64,000 nucleotides of DNA from CAVRXQ01 sp963725215 (GTDB lineage: Bacteria; Actinomycetota; Acidimicrobiia; Acidimicrobiales; Bog-793): contig CAVRXQ010000002.1 in assembly GCA_963725215.1 (NCBI GenBank), forward strand, positions 1 through 64,000, given 5' to 3'. The notes under the pieces are model-generated. The model did not search any database, was not told the origin of the DNA, and saw nothing but the letters and a program-made list of their open reading frames with translations. Made by a program: the position numbers and the translations under genes. Positions 33,552 through 42,171 of this stretch are shown here, piece after piece (within the stretch, counting starts at the first letter, position 1; every line of letters starts with the position of its first letter).

Positions 33552-34687
33552 AGCGCCACCGGCTCCTTCAGTCGTCCCGGCGCGAACGGCGCGCACCACT
33601 GCGGCAGTTCGCCCCGTTCTGCATACTCGGCGACCGCCCGCGAGGTGACGTCGGCGAGGAGGATTCCGTTGCGGAAGTGTCCCAACGCCAAGATCAGCCC
33701 GTCGACCGCGGCGGGCCCGATCACCGGCAAGTGATCTCTCGTCGCCGGTCTGAGGCCGGCGCTGAACTCGGCGAGTTCGAGCTCTTCGAGCCCTGGGAGC
33801 ACGCGCAGCGAGTCGCGAAGGATCTGGTGCATCGCGCCCGCTTCGACAGAGAGGTCCTCTCCTTTTTCTTCTTGCGTCGCGCCGGCGACGACTCCACCGT
33901 CGTCTCGGGAGACCACGTAGACGCTCGATCCGTTGACGAGCGCGCGCACGGTGGAGTCGGTGAAACGGGCACCGTCACGCGTCCTCAAACGGAGGATCTG
34001 ACCCTTAACCGGTCGGATCTCGGGAACGACGCCCACTGGCAGACCTCCGATACGGCCCGCGGCATGGCCCGCGGCGAGCACGACGAGGGTCGCGGTATTG
34101 ACCTCTCCGTCGCTCACGACCCCGCGCACCGTCCCGCCTTCCAACTCGATGCGGTCGACGCTTCGGCTGATCCGAGTCACGCCGGTCGCGGCGACGACGT
34201 CTTTTAGCGCCCGCACCAACAGCCGATTGTCGACTTGATGCTCAGAAGGAGCCCAGATGCCGCCACGCACGCCTGGTGAGAGCAGCGGCTCGATTGCGCG
34301 CAGCTGCGTCGGCGCGCACCACGTCGCTTCGAGTCCGAGCGAGCGCTTGAACTCGCAGATCTCTTCGAGCGCGGCGCGGTCGGAAGAGTCGAACGCAACC
34401 TGAATCGTCCCGCAGGAGCGAAAACCGGTCGGATCTCCGCTCTTTTCCTCGAGCTCGTTGGCGAACGAGGGCCACCCACTCGCGGCGCGGATGTTCAGTT
34501 CGACGAGCGTCGTGTCGTGCCAGGTCGCCTCGGAGACCGGCGCGAGCATGCCGGCGCCGATCGCGGACGCACCGTGACCTGGCGTCGGGTCGAACACCGC
34601 GACGCGGCGGCCCTGCTCGCGAAGGCGCCACGCGCAAGAAAGGCCAATCACGCCCGAGCCGACGACGACAACGTCGTAGCTCTGCAC
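33548..34687 (-). CDS. thiO: glycine oxidase ThiO
   Basis: 379 residues. FAD enzyme that oxidises glycine to iminoacetate (dehydroglycine) for ThiG in aerobic organisms. The FAD-binding start is YDVVVVGSGVIGLSCAWRL, the DAO fold continues with GHGASAIGAGMLAPVSE, and the C-terminal FAD motif is FRNGILLADVTS preceded by SAGLRPATRDHLPVIG. GTG 34687 is chosen because it puts the Rossmann motif at the N-terminus; the upstream extension is arginine/serine-rich and overlaps a plus-strand gene. First gene of thiO-thiS-thiG-thiD. Confidence 0.93.
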   Translation of the reverse strand: MQSYDVVVVGSGVIGLSCAWRLREQGRRVAVFDPTPGHGASAIGAGMLAPVSEATWHDTTLVELNIRAASGWPSFANELEEKSGDPTGFRSCGTIQVAFDSSDRAALEEICEFKRSLGLEATWCAPTQLRAIEPLLSPGVRGGIWAPSEHQVDNRLLVRALKDVVAATGVTRISRSVDRIELEGGTVRGVVSDGEVNTATLVVLAAGHAAGRIGGLPVGVVPEIRPVKGQILRLRTRDGARFTDSTVRALVNGSSVYVVSRDDGGVVAGATQEEKGEDLSVEAGAMHQILRDSLRVLPGLEELELAEFSAGLRPATRDHLPVIGPAAVDGLILALGHFRNGILLADVTSRAVAEYAERGELPQWCAPFAPGRLKEPVAL

Positions 34688-34748
34688 GTGGTCGAGTCTA
34701 CGGAGACGCCGCCGAGTCACCGAAAGCGCGGAAGACCTCGTTGGTACC

Positions 34749-34994
34749 GTGGCCAGCAGAAAGAGGGGTGCGGTGTCTGACGAGCGCATCGGCGAGATCT
34801 CCGAAGAGCTCGCCACGATCTGCGAGCGCCTCGACGAGATCGTCTTCGAGGCACTCCGCTCTGCCGTCGCCAACGGCGAGACCGCCCGCCCGGAGATCGA
34901 GCGCCGCGCGGTACGCGCCCGTAACGCGATCGAGCGGGCGCGCCGGATCCTCGGAGAGGCTGAATTGCAAAAGGGCCCCGATGACCAGCCATGA
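34749..34994 (+). CDS. small helical protein of unknown function
   Basis: 81 residues, charged, almost entirely helical by composition (EISEELATICERLDEIVFEALRSAV and RRAVRARNAIERARRIL). The size and pattern vaguely recall small actinobacterial accessory proteins, but I do not recognise a family, and it does not match XseB. GTG 34749 is 61 nt from the divergent thiO start. Its end overlaps the cupin gene start by 14 nt, which suggests they are expressed together. Confidence 0.55.
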   Translation: MASRKRGAVSDERIGEISEELATICERLDEIVFEALRSAVANGETARPEIERRAVRARNAIERARRILGEAELQKGPDDQP

Positions 34995-35355
34995 TGGTGC
35001 GATGGACCAGCGCGAACACGACGAGCGGCCCTGGGGTAGTTACACGGTCTTGCAGGACGCCCCCGGCCACAAGGTGAAGACGATCACCGTCTCACCGGGC
35101 AAGCGCCTCAGCTACCAGCGCCACCAGCACCGCGCCGAGCACTGGTTCGTCGTCCGGGGTGAAGGGCTCGTGACCTTGGACGGAAAAGAGATCGTCGTCG
35201 AGGCGGGGAGCACGATCGACATCCCGATGGAGTCGGCGCACCGAATGGAGAACACCGGGTCCTCCGAGCTCGTCTTCATCGAAGTGCAGCACGGCCGCTC
35301 CTTCGCCGAAGACGACATCGTGCGACTGGAAGACGACTTCGGCCGGGCGGGCTGA
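34981..35355 (+). CDS. cupin, type II mannose-6-phosphate isomerase-like
   Basis: 124 residues. Single cupin of the mannose-6-phosphate isomerase type II / ManC C-terminal family. Motifs are RPWGSYTVL near the N-terminus, KVKTITVSPGKRLSYQRHQHRAEHWFVVRGEG with the metal-binding HxH and glutamate/histidine, and a second cupin motif IDIPMESAHRMENTG. It could interconvert mannose-6-P and fructose-6-P, feeding GDP-mannose for the PIM pathway, but that is inference. ATG 34981 (after aaggg) or ATG 35002 could be the start. Confidence 0.85.
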   Translation: MTSHDGAMDQREHDERPWGSYTVLQDAPGHKVKTITVSPGKRLSYQRHQHRAEHWFVVRGEGLVTLDGKEIVVEAGSTIDIPMESAHRMENTGSSELVFIEVQHGRSFAEDDIVRLEDDFGRAG

Positions 35356-35359
35356 GCGC

Positions 35360-36427
35360 CTATACGCCGACCTGGCCCTCGACGCTCGGGGGAGCGAGCT
35401 CGTTCAGGCGGTCGATCAGCTGGCGGAGGCGGCCGTGGTGGGTGAGGTTGAACTCGAGGGCGACGCGCTCCAGTTCCAAGTGGTCGTGCGACGACCGCTC
35501 GGCGGCGAGCGGCTCGGTGCGCCAGATCCCCCTCTCCGAGCAGATGTCGCTGAAGGTGCGCGAGAGCTCTTTCAATTCCTCGTCCGACGGCGCGTGACGG
35601 AGCCTCATCACCATCGACTTCCCGACGAATCGGCGCGAGTGGTAGTTGCGATGGAAGTCGAGGATCTCGCGCACCGCGGTGTCCGGGTCGTCGGTGATCC
35701 GGTATAACGCGGCTTCGATCGCGTCGGCGAACCCGCGCGCGTACACCTGCGCGTTGACGAAGTCCTCCCAGCCGCTCCAGTAGAGCTCGTTCTCAGTCTC
35801 GACCAACACGATCGGCGCTGGCTCGGCCTTCCCCGTCTGCAACAAGGTCAGCAACTCGAAGCATTCGTCGAGCGTTCCGAAGCCGCCCGGCAGCAGTAGG
35901 AACCCTGAGGACTCCTTGACCAGCATCAACTTGCGGGTGAAGAAGTACTTCATCTCGACGAGGTTGCGGCTCTCGGCGATCCACTGGTTCGGCTCGGCCT
36001 CGTTTGGGAGCCGAATGTTCACCCCGATCGCCATCTCCGCGCCAGCGCCCTCGTTGCCCGCGGCCATGATCCCCGGCCCTGCGCCAGTGACAACCATCCA
36101 TCCCGCCTTGGCGAGACGGCGCGCGAGGTCACGGGCGAGCGCGTAGTGCGCGTCGGACGGCGCGGTGCGCGCCGAGCCGAAGATCGTCACCTTTCTCACC
36201 TCGCGGTAGGGGGCGAACATGTCGAACGCCTCGGTCATCTCCGCGAGTGCGGCGCGGGCGATCTTCAGGTCGAGCCGGCCCGCACGCCCGTGGGCGAGGT
36301 CGAGCGTCGAGTAGACGACCCCGCGAATGAGATCTCGGTCGCGGGCAACGTCGGCGTCGTCGAGGAAGCCCTCGACGAGCTCGACGAGGGGACCGTCCGC
36401 CGGTCGGTCGAGGTCCTCGAGCTTCAC
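35360..36427 (-). CDS. LOG family protein (TIGR00730-like, Rossmann fold)
   Basis: 355 residues. The central LOG/lysine-decarboxylase-like domain has TIFGSARTAP, VTGAGPGIMAAGNEGA and the signature PGGFGTLDECFE, with nucleotide-binding arginine-lysine in FTRKLMLVK. Family members hydrolyse nucleoside monophosphates (cytokinin-activating LOG or PpnN-like). The N-terminal 80 and C-terminal 110 residues extend beyond the small LOG proteins, as in the longer actinobacterial type. GTG 36427 overlaps the CofH-like fragment by 4 nt, so it is the last gene of a minus-strand run with tal, zwf and pgl. Confidence 0.85.
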   Translation of the reverse strand: MKLEDLDRPADGPLVELVEGFLDDADVARDRDLIRGVVYSTLDLAHGRAGRLDLKIARAALAEMTEAFDMFAPYREVRKVTIFGSARTAPSDAHYALARDLARRLAKAGWMVVTGAGPGIMAAGNEGAGAEMAIGVNIRLPNEAEPNQWIAESRNLVEMKYFFTRKLMLVKESSGFLLLPGGFGTLDECFELLTLLQTGKAEPAPIVLVETENELYWSGWEDFVNAQVYARGFADAIEAALYRITDDPDTAVREILDFHRNYHSRRFVGKSMVMRLRHAPSDEELKELSRTFSDICSERGIWRTEPLAAERSSHDHLELERVALEFNLTHHGRLRQLIDRLNELAPPSVEGQVGV

Positions 36428-36837
36428 GCCGCGACCTTCGGTCGGCCGAACACGGTGGTGTGCTGTTCGATGCGCCGGCCGAGGGGCTCCACGAGATCGG
36501 TGAAATCCACCGCGGTCACCATCTGGCCGTGCGCCGCACCCGCGGCTCTCGAGATGTTCTCGTCCATCAGCGTGCCCCCGAGGTCATTGCATCCGACGAA
36601 AAGCAGCTGAGGAAGACCCTCGGCGCCGCTTTTCACCCAGCTCGCCTGGATGTCGATCTGACCCGCGTAGACGATGCGGCCAACGGCGTGGATCAGGACG
36701 ACCACGCGAAACGTCGGCCCGCGCCGCGCCTTTCCCCGCAGCGTGACGACGCCACCGAAGCGCGCGACTCGCCGCGTCGATGCGGCGCCTCTCAATTCGT
36801 CGAGCGAAGCCGATAACAGCTCCGCGTCGCTGATCAC
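36424..36837 (-). pseudogene. C-terminal remnant of F420 synthase CofH/FbiC
   Basis: 137 residues. About the last 95 match the C-terminal end of the CofH half of FO synthase: AVGRIVYAGQIDIQASWVKSG, then the highly conserved CNDLGGTLMDENISRAAGAAHGQ, and a final HTTVFGRP. The radical-SAM domain with its CxxxCxxC cluster is absent, so it cannot make the F420 chromophore alone. The first 40 residues are unlike CofH. Yet the frame is neatly packed, overlapping pgl and the LOG gene by 4 nt each. It is either a decayed gene trapped in an operon or a re-used domain. The real fbiC should be elsewhere. Confidence 0.75.
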
Positions 36838-37517
36838 GATGATCCGACCGTGCTCAGTTGGCTCGCCGCGTCTTTATCCGCGAGCCAGATCAACCTCGCG
36901 GCACGCACCCGCGAGATCGGCAGATCCGCTCCTTGTTCGACTTCGCGCAACACTGGGGCCTTGTCGTCTCCGATCGCCGTGATGACGACGACCGATGCCA
37001 TTGAAATCGCCGAGTAGGTGAGCGACATTCGCGGAAACTTGTTGCGTCCGCTCGGGTCCGCGTTCTCGATGACGAGGACGTCGGAACCGCCCTCGGGTCC
37101 CTCTGCGCCCGGGAATAGCGACGCCGTGTGCCCGTCGGGCCCCACGCCGAGCTGCAAAACGTCGAATCCTCCCGCCTCGCGTACTCGCTCCGCGTAGCGC
37201 TCCGGACCCTCCACGCACGACATCGCGAAGAACCCCGCAAGCTCTGCGGTGCGTGAGCCGAGAGCGTCGCGGATCGCCTTCGCGTTCGCGTCGGGGGATT
37301 CGGGATCGACGCAGCGTTCGTCGACGAAATAGCACGCGACGCGCCACCAGTCGAGGTCTTGTTTCGCGAGCCGCGCGAAACACTGCACCCCCGATGACCC
37401 ACCCGAACATCCGAGTCGAAACAACGAACCGGTCTCGGAGGCATTGAGTTCGGACGAGACGAGCTCCGCGAAGCTCGTCGGGACGTCGTCGACGACCCGT
37501 AGCTCGCCGAAAATCAT
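36834..37517 (-). CDS. pgl: 6-phosphogluconolactonase
   Basis: 227 residues, typical of the DevB/Pgl family. Hydrolyses 6-phosphogluconolactone after Zwf. Motifs: LGCSGGSSGVQCF near residue 35, then WRVACYFVDERCVDPESPDANAKAIRD split around VDER, then DVLQLGVGPDGHTASLFPG, and SLTYSAISMASVVV near the C-terminus. It lies 19 nt after zwf on the minus strand in the order tal-zwf-pgl. OpcA, a usual partner in actinobacteria, is not present. Confidence 0.92.
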   Translation of the reverse strand: MIFGELRVVDDVPTSFAELVSSELNASETGSLFRLGCSGGSSGVQCFARLAKQDLDWWRVACYFVDERCVDPESPDANAKAIRDALGSRTAELAGFFAMSCVEGPERYAERVREAGGFDVLQLGVGPDGHTASLFPGAEGPEGGSDVLVIENADPSGRNKFPRMSLTYSAISMASVVVITAIGDDKAPVLREVEQGADLPISRVRAARLIWLADKDAASQLSTVGSS

Positions 37518-37536
37518 GTTTGTTCGGTTGAGCCAG

Positions 37537-39084
37537 TCAGCTGTTGCGCCACTTGCGCCCCCACGCCTCGATGAGCTGGTCGGCCTCTTCTGGACCCCAG
37601 GATCCGGAGCGGTACGGGGCGAGCGGCGCGGCGTCTTCCGCGAACACGCGTTGGTATGGGGCGACGATCTCCCAGGCGCGGTGGACCTCGTCGTCCCGGA
37701 TGAAAAGCGTCGGATCGCCGACCATCGCGTCGAGCAGCAGCCGGTCGTACGCGTCGACGCTCTCGTCGGGAAACGCCTGGGAGTACAAGAAGGTCATCGC
37801 GACGTTGCGGACGCGAAACGTCGGACCCGGCACTTTGGCGCCGAAACACAAAGTGATGCCGTCATCGGGCTGGATGCGCAGCGTGAGCGCGTCCGGACGG
37901 AGGTCGCGCGCGAGCTTGCCGAGGAACGGCAGGTGTGGCGGGCGCTGGAAGACCAGCACGACCTCGGTCTTGCGGTCGTGGAGTCGCTTTCCGGTTCGGA
38001 CAAAGATCGGGACGCCTGCCCAACGCCAGTTGTCGACGTCGAGTCGCATCGCGACGAAGGTTTCCGTCTCGGACTTCGGGTCGACGCCTGGCTCCTCGCG
38101 ATACGCGACGACGCGGTCTGACCCGATGAACCCGGCGCCGTACTGTCCTCGCACGACCTGATCGAGGGCCTCTTTCTCGTCGACGACGACGACAGAGCGC
38201 AGCAGCTTCACCTTCTCGTCGCGGATCAAATTTCCCTCTACCGCACTCGGTGGCTCCATGAGGGTGAGGGAGAGGACCTGCATGACGTGGTTCTGCACGA
38301 TGTCGCGCAACGCCCCGGCGCGCTCGTAGAACTCTCCGCGGCCCTCGATGCCGATGCTTTCTGCGACGAGCACTTCGACGTGGTCGACGTAGCGACGGTT
38401 CCAGATCGGCTCGAAGATCGAATTGGCGAAGCGCAACGCCAAGATGTTCTGGACGGTCTCCTTGCCCATGTAATGGTCGATGCGGAAGATCTGTTCTTCT
38501 TTGAAGTGCTCGTGGACGTCATCCGAGAGTTGCTTCGCGCTTTCCGTGTCCACGCCGAAGGGCTTTTCAATCACCAAGCGGCAAAACTCGCCACCTCGAC
38601 CAGGTTCGTTGAGTCCGGCTTCACCAAGGTCGCGGACAACGACCGCAAACTGATCCGGAGGAATCGCGAGGTAAAAGACTCGATTGCCGAGTGTCCCCAT
38701 CGTGTCGTCGAGCAGCGCGAGCTTCTCCACGAGCGGCGAGTACATCGACGGGTCGTGGCTGTCGATCGCCAGATAGGAAAACCGCGCGACGCGCTTTTCC
38801 CACTCTTCGGATCCCTCGAGCGGAGCTGCCTCGATGCAGACCTGTCGGAATTCGTCATCGGACATTGGAGAGCGCGCCACGCCGACGACCACAAAATCGT
38901 CCGGCAGTGATCCTCGTGCCGCGAGTCGGGCGAGTGAGGGCAGGATCTTCCGGCGCGCGAGGTCGCCGGTCGCCCCAAAGATGACGAATGCCTGCGACGC
39001 GGGACGACGAGTTGGCTCGGCGCCAACGTCGTCCTCTCCCGATTCGACGACGACGTTGCTGGAAACCTCCCAGTCGCTGCTCAT
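37537..39084 (-). CDS. zwf: glucose-6-phosphate 1-dehydrogenase
   Basis: 515 residues. Oxidises glucose-6-phosphate to the lactone with NADP reduction. The coenzyme motif is FVIFGATGDLARRK, the substrate-binding/catalytic segment is RIDHYMGKETVQNI, and the VIEKPFG lysine motif is intact. The C-terminal domain has VPIFVRTGKRL. ATG 39084 gives a 30-residue acidic lead before the Rossmann motif; longer in-frame extension overlaps tal and is unlikely. It starts 19 nt after the tal stop. Normal length, no disruption. Confidence 0.95.
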   Translation of the reverse strand: MSSDWEVSSNVVVESGEDDVGAEPTRRPASQAFVIFGATGDLARRKILPSLARLAARGSLPDDFVVVGVARSPMSDDEFRQVCIEAAPLEGSEEWEKRVARFSYLAIDSHDPSMYSPLVEKLALLDDTMGTLGNRVFYLAIPPDQFAVVVRDLGEAGLNEPGRGGEFCRLVIEKPFGVDTESAKQLSDDVHEHFKEEQIFRIDHYMGKETVQNILALRFANSIFEPIWNRRYVDHVEVLVAESIGIEGRGEFYERAGALRDIVQNHVMQVLSLTLMEPPSAVEGNLIRDEKVKLLRSVVVVDEKEALDQVVRGQYGAGFIGSDRVVAYREEPGVDPKSETETFVAMRLDVDNWRWAGVPIFVRTGKRLHDRKTEVVLVFQRPPHLPFLGKLARDLRPDALTLRIQPDDGITLCFGAKVPGPTFRVRNVAMTFLYSQAFPDESVDAYDRLLLDAMVGDPTLFIRDDEVHRAWEIVAPYQRVFAEDAAPLAPYRSGSWGPEEADQLIEAWGRKWRNS

Positions 39085-39103
39085 GGTGAACCCTGGCGTC
39101 TGT

Positions 39104-40237
39104 TCAATTCGACGAGCGCAAGGCGACGGCTTTTTGCGCCAGTCGCTCCTGCAGCTCGTCGAATGACTTCGCGAACGCGGCGACGCCTTCAGCTTCCAAC
39201 TGTGCGGTGACGTCATCGAGGTCGACGCCGACTTCGGCGAGGTCAGAAAGCGTCTCACGGGCGCCTCGCGGATCCGCGTCGACGGTTCGCGCGAGGGTGC
39301 CGTGATCCAAGAACGCTTCTACCGTTTGATCGGGCATCGTGTTCACCGTGTCCGGCCCGATCAACCCGTCGACGTAGAGGAGGTCTGGATAGCTCGGGTT
39401 CTTCGTCGAAGTCGACGCCCACAGCGGGCGCTGCACGCGGGCGCCTTGTGCGTTGAGGGCCCGCCATCGCTGTGAGGAGAATCGCTCCTTGAAGATCGAG
39501 TAGGCGACGCGAGCTTGGGCGAGCGCCGCAGTGCCACGCAGATCGAGCGCCCGCTTCGCTCGCGGAGAACCTGGAGACTCGTTCGCGATCGCTTCGAGAC
39601 GGCGGTCGATCTCGGTATCGACGCGGCTGACGAAGAACGACGCGACCGACGCTACGTCGCCGAGGTCGCCACCGTCGGCGCTCAGCTTCTCGAGCCCGGA
39701 CTGATACGCCTCGATCACCGCCTCGTAGCGCTCGAGGGAAAAGACCAGCGTGACGTTGATCTTGCGTCCCGAACCGATCGCCGCCTCGATCGCCGGCAGA
39801 CCCTCTTTGGTGGCCGGGATCTTCACGAACAGGTTCTTTCGACCGATCCGGTCGTGCAACGAGCGCGCGGCGGCGGTCGTGCCGTCGGTGTCGTGCGCGA
39901 GATTCGGCGCGACCTCGACTGAGACGAATCCGTCACCGCCCTTCGACGAGTCGTACAGCGGCCGCAAGATGTCGAGCGCGCCTGTCACGTCGGCGAGTAC
40001 GAGCTCCCAATAGGCATCCTCGATCGGGACATCGGCGCGCACGAGCTCCCTGAACTGCGCGTCGTAATCCGTGCCACCTTCGATCGCCTTCGTCATGATC
40101 GTCGGATTCGAGGTCACCCCGCGGATGCCGACACCGATCAGGCGCTCGAGGCCACCTTGGCGGACGTAACTGCGCTTCAAGTCGTCGATCCACGGACTCT
40201 GACCGTGCTCAGTAAATAGATCGGAGAGTTTCGTCAT
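39104..40237 (-). CDS. tal: transaldolase
   Basis: 377 residues, the long TalB-like actinobacterial type. Transfers a dihydroxyacetone unit between sugar phosphates. The Schiff-base lysine is in FVKIPATKEGLPAIE, with RGVTSNPTIMTKAI near residue 45 and RPLWASTSTKNPSYPDLLYVDGLIGPDTVNTMP split over the active-site barrel. The ATG at 40237 is supported by an acggaggtttgt ribosome site upstream on this strand. It is first in tal-zwf-pgl, the oxidative and non-oxidative pentose-phosphate run. Confidence 0.94.
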   Translation of the reverse strand: MTKLSDLFTEHGQSPWIDDLKRSYVRQGGLERLIGVGIRGVTSNPTIMTKAIEGGTDYDAQFRELVRADVPIEDAYWELVLADVTGALDILRPLYDSSKGGDGFVSVEVAPNLAHDTDGTTAAARSLHDRIGRKNLFVKIPATKEGLPAIEAAIGSGRKINVTLVFSLERYEAVIEAYQSGLEKLSADGGDLGDVASVASFFVSRVDTEIDRRLEAIANESPGSPRAKRALDLRGTAALAQARVAYSIFKERFSSQRWRALNAQGARVQRPLWASTSTKNPSYPDLLYVDGLIGPDTVNTMPDQTVEAFLDHGTLARTVDADPRGARETLSDLAEVGVDLDDVTAQLEAEGVAAFAKSFDELQERLAQKAVALRSSN

Positions 40238-40443
40238 CGCACAAACCTCCGTCAGTCAGCGCCGGGGGCAAAGCCGGTCAGACGCGTTCGAGACTACGGC
40301 ACGGCCCGCCTTTCGCAAACCGAGCCTGCTCGGCGTTTTCAGCCTTCTGATGGCAGAAGAAACGGTGCGTTCTTGGGTCGGTCGAATAGTGTGCGAGCGG
40401 TCGAAGCACGGCGTCAGCCCGCTTCGGTGCCGCGGAGGTTCGC

Positions 40444-40803
40444 ATGGCGGGGATCAAAGACAGGATCAGCGCTGCGGTCACGACCGCCATCGCCGACCGC
40501 TTGACCGCCCTTTTTCGACGCTACGTCCTCGACGAGGCGCTTAAGCCGTTGCGCCATCTCGGCCGGCGCCTCGCCTTCGGCGTCCTCGGCGCGATTCTCA
40601 TCGCGATCGGTGCGATCGCCGCCCTAGTCGGAGTGTTGCGCGTCCTGCAGTCTGAGACAGGCTCGGCCTTCGCGGGGAGATGGTCGTTCGCGCCATACCT
40701 CCTCACCGCGGCGACGGCACTCGTCTTCCTCGGCGGCTTCGTCGCGTTCGGGTTCCGCGGGACATTCGGCGCGAGGGGTGGCCGGGCGCGTCGTCGTTCA
40801 TAG
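40444..40803 (+). CDS. small two-helix membrane protein (actinobacterial holin-X/phage holin III-like)
   Basis: 119 residues with a helical N-terminus and two membrane helices (LAFGVLGAILIAIGAIAALVGVL and APYLLTAATALVFLGGFVAFGF), ending in a basic GGRARRRS tail. It resembles the Holin-X type of small actinobacterial membrane proteins, with no known function. ATG 40444 follows gcggaggttcgc. It precedes trmI by 18 nt and may be co-transcribed. Confidence 0.65.
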   Translation: MAGIKDRISAAVTTAIADRLTALFRRYVLDEALKPLRHLGRRLAFGVLGAILIAIGAIAALVGVLRVLQSETGSAFAGRWSFAPYLLTAATALVFLGGFVAFGFRGTFGARGGRARRRS

Positions 40804-40821
40804 GCTGCGCGGCCCGTCGCC

Positions 40822-41694
40822 GTGGCATCCCAAGGTCGAGGCGGCGGTGACTCGCCGTTCACCGAAGGCGAGCGCGTGCTCCTCATCGATCGGCGAGGTC
40901 GCCGTTACCTCGTCCGGCTGAAGGCCCACGGCACCTTCCAGACCCACGCAGGCGTCGTCGATCACGACGACGTGATCGGGCTTCCCGAAGGATCAGAGAT
41001 CCCCGCCCAGCGCCGCCAGGGGAGCGACGGCGCGTCGCGACGATTCCTCGCTTTCCGCCCGACGCTCGCGGATGTCATCTTGAAGATGCCGAGGGGCGCC
41101 CAGGTGATCTACCCGAAGGATCTCGGAGCAATCGTCGTCGCCGCCGACTTGTACGCCGGGGCACGCGTGCTCGAAGCGGGTGTCGGCTCCGGAGCGCTCT
41201 CCATGGCTGCGCTTCGCGCCGGGTGCACCGTCACGGGATACGAGATCCGCGACGACTTTGCGCAACGCGCCCTCGCCAACGTGCGTGAGCTGTACGGCAA
41301 CAACGCTCCCTTTGTCGTCGAACCACGTGACATTTACGAAGGCATCGGCGAGACCGGCTACGACCGTATCCTGCTCGATCTCCCCGAGCCGTGGAGAGTC
41401 GTCGACCACGCCGCTCTGGCGCTCGTTCCCGGCGGAATCCTCCTCGCTTACCTCCCGACGATCAACCAGACCTCCGCATTGAGGAATCGCCTCGCCCAGT
41501 CGTCGTTCGCGTGCGCCGAGACTTTCGAGGTGTTACAGCGAAGCTGGCACATTGACGGTCGTTCGGTACGCCCTGACCACCGGATGGTGGCGCACACCGG
41601 CTTCATCACGACCGCGCGCCGCGTCGTCGCTGCTGAAGGTGGGACCTGGCACAGCGAAGTCGAGGTCGGAGAGGTTGGACCCGAGGACGAGTAG
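40822..41694 (+). CDS. trmI: tRNA (adenine-58-N1)-methyltransferase TrmI
   Basis: 290 residues. SAM-dependent enzyme making m1A58 in the T-loop of tRNAs. The N-terminal beta domain (GERVLLIDRRGRRYLVRL) precedes the Rossmann methyltransferase domain with RGAQVIYPKDLGAIV, the SAM motif VLEAGVGSGALSMAAL, and DRILLDLPEPWRVV. GTG 40822 gives a short glycine-rich lead. It sits immediately upstream of the proteasome locus, an arrangement also seen in other actinobacteria. It is convergent with the ferredoxin gene. Confidence 0.93.
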   Translation: MASQGRGGGDSPFTEGERVLLIDRRGRRYLVRLKAHGTFQTHAGVVDHDDVIGLPEGSEIPAQRRQGSDGASRRFLAFRPTLADVILKMPRGAQVIYPKDLGAIVVAADLYAGARVLEAGVGSGALSMAALRAGCTVTGYEIRDDFAQRALANVRELYGNNAPFVVEPRDIYEGIGETGYDRILLDLPEPWRVVDHAALALVPGGILLAYLPTINQTSALRNRLAQSSFACAETFEVLQRSWHIDGRSVRPDHRMVAHTGFITTARRVVAAEGGTWHSEVEVGEVGPEDE

Positions 41695-41721
41695 CGGCGC
41701 CGCGCTAGCGCCGCAGGTTGA

Positions 41722-41958
41722 TCAGGCTTGCTCGATGAAGATGCACTCGCCAGGGCACTCTTCGGCGGCTTCTGTCACCGCGTCATCCAGCCCGTCCGGC
41801 ACGAGGACCATTCCCTGGGCGCCGCCCGGGTCGTCCATCACCGCGTCGCCGTCCTTCACGTACGCGAGGCCGTCGTCTCGCAGCGTGAAGACCGCTGGGC
41901 AGATTTCTTCGCACAGGCCGTCGCCAGTGCAGAGATCCTGATCGATCCAGACCTTCAT
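41722..41958 (-). CDS. single-cluster ferredoxin
   Basis: 78 residues. One cluster-binding motif CTGDGLCEEICP near residue 10, where an aspartate replaces the second cysteine (C-x2-D-x2-C-x3-CP). The last cysteine is probably in EECPGECIF at the C-terminus. This Asp-ligated arrangement allows [3Fe-4S] or [4Fe-4S] clusters, as in Pyrococcus ferredoxin. It is acidic and cytosolic. It is divergent from the proteasomal ATPase gene and convergent with trmI. The redox partner is unknown; similar ferredoxins serve P450s. ATG 41958 is preferred over longer frames. Confidence 0.9.
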   Translation of the reverse strand: MKVWIDQDLCTGDGLCEEICPAVFTLRDDGLAYVKDGDAVMDDPGGAQGMVLVPDGLDDAVTEAAEECPGECIFIEQA

Positions 41959-42128
41959 CGCGCGTCGGCGCCCTTTCTCCAGGTGATCGGACGGAACAAG
42001 CGTACCGAGGAGGCCTCGACCCCCGAGTCGGCGAACCCGATTCGAGCAGCTCAAGGCTACCCGCGCCGGGGCTGTGAATAGCTGCAATTCGCCCGCGTGA
42101 TCGCGCCGGGACCTACGGCGCCTCGGTG

Positions 42129-42134
42129 TAGGGT
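42129..42134 (+). promoter_or_regulatory. possible -10 element for the proteasome locus
   Basis: A TAGGGT hexamer sits 37 nt upstream of the ATPase ATG, in the gap between the divergent ferredoxin and ATPase genes. No clear -35 is visible. It is one of several TANNNT boxes placed close to starts in this window. Confidence 0.3.
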
Positions 42135-42171
42135 CCGACGCGAAGCGACAGTGCTGCCAGGAGGTTGCGCG

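Noticed and set aside
34749..34994. Exodeoxyribonuclease VII small subunit (XseB)
   Set aside because: The size is similar but the XseB pattern (LEEIVxxLE...LSLEESL) is absent and there is no xseA nearby.
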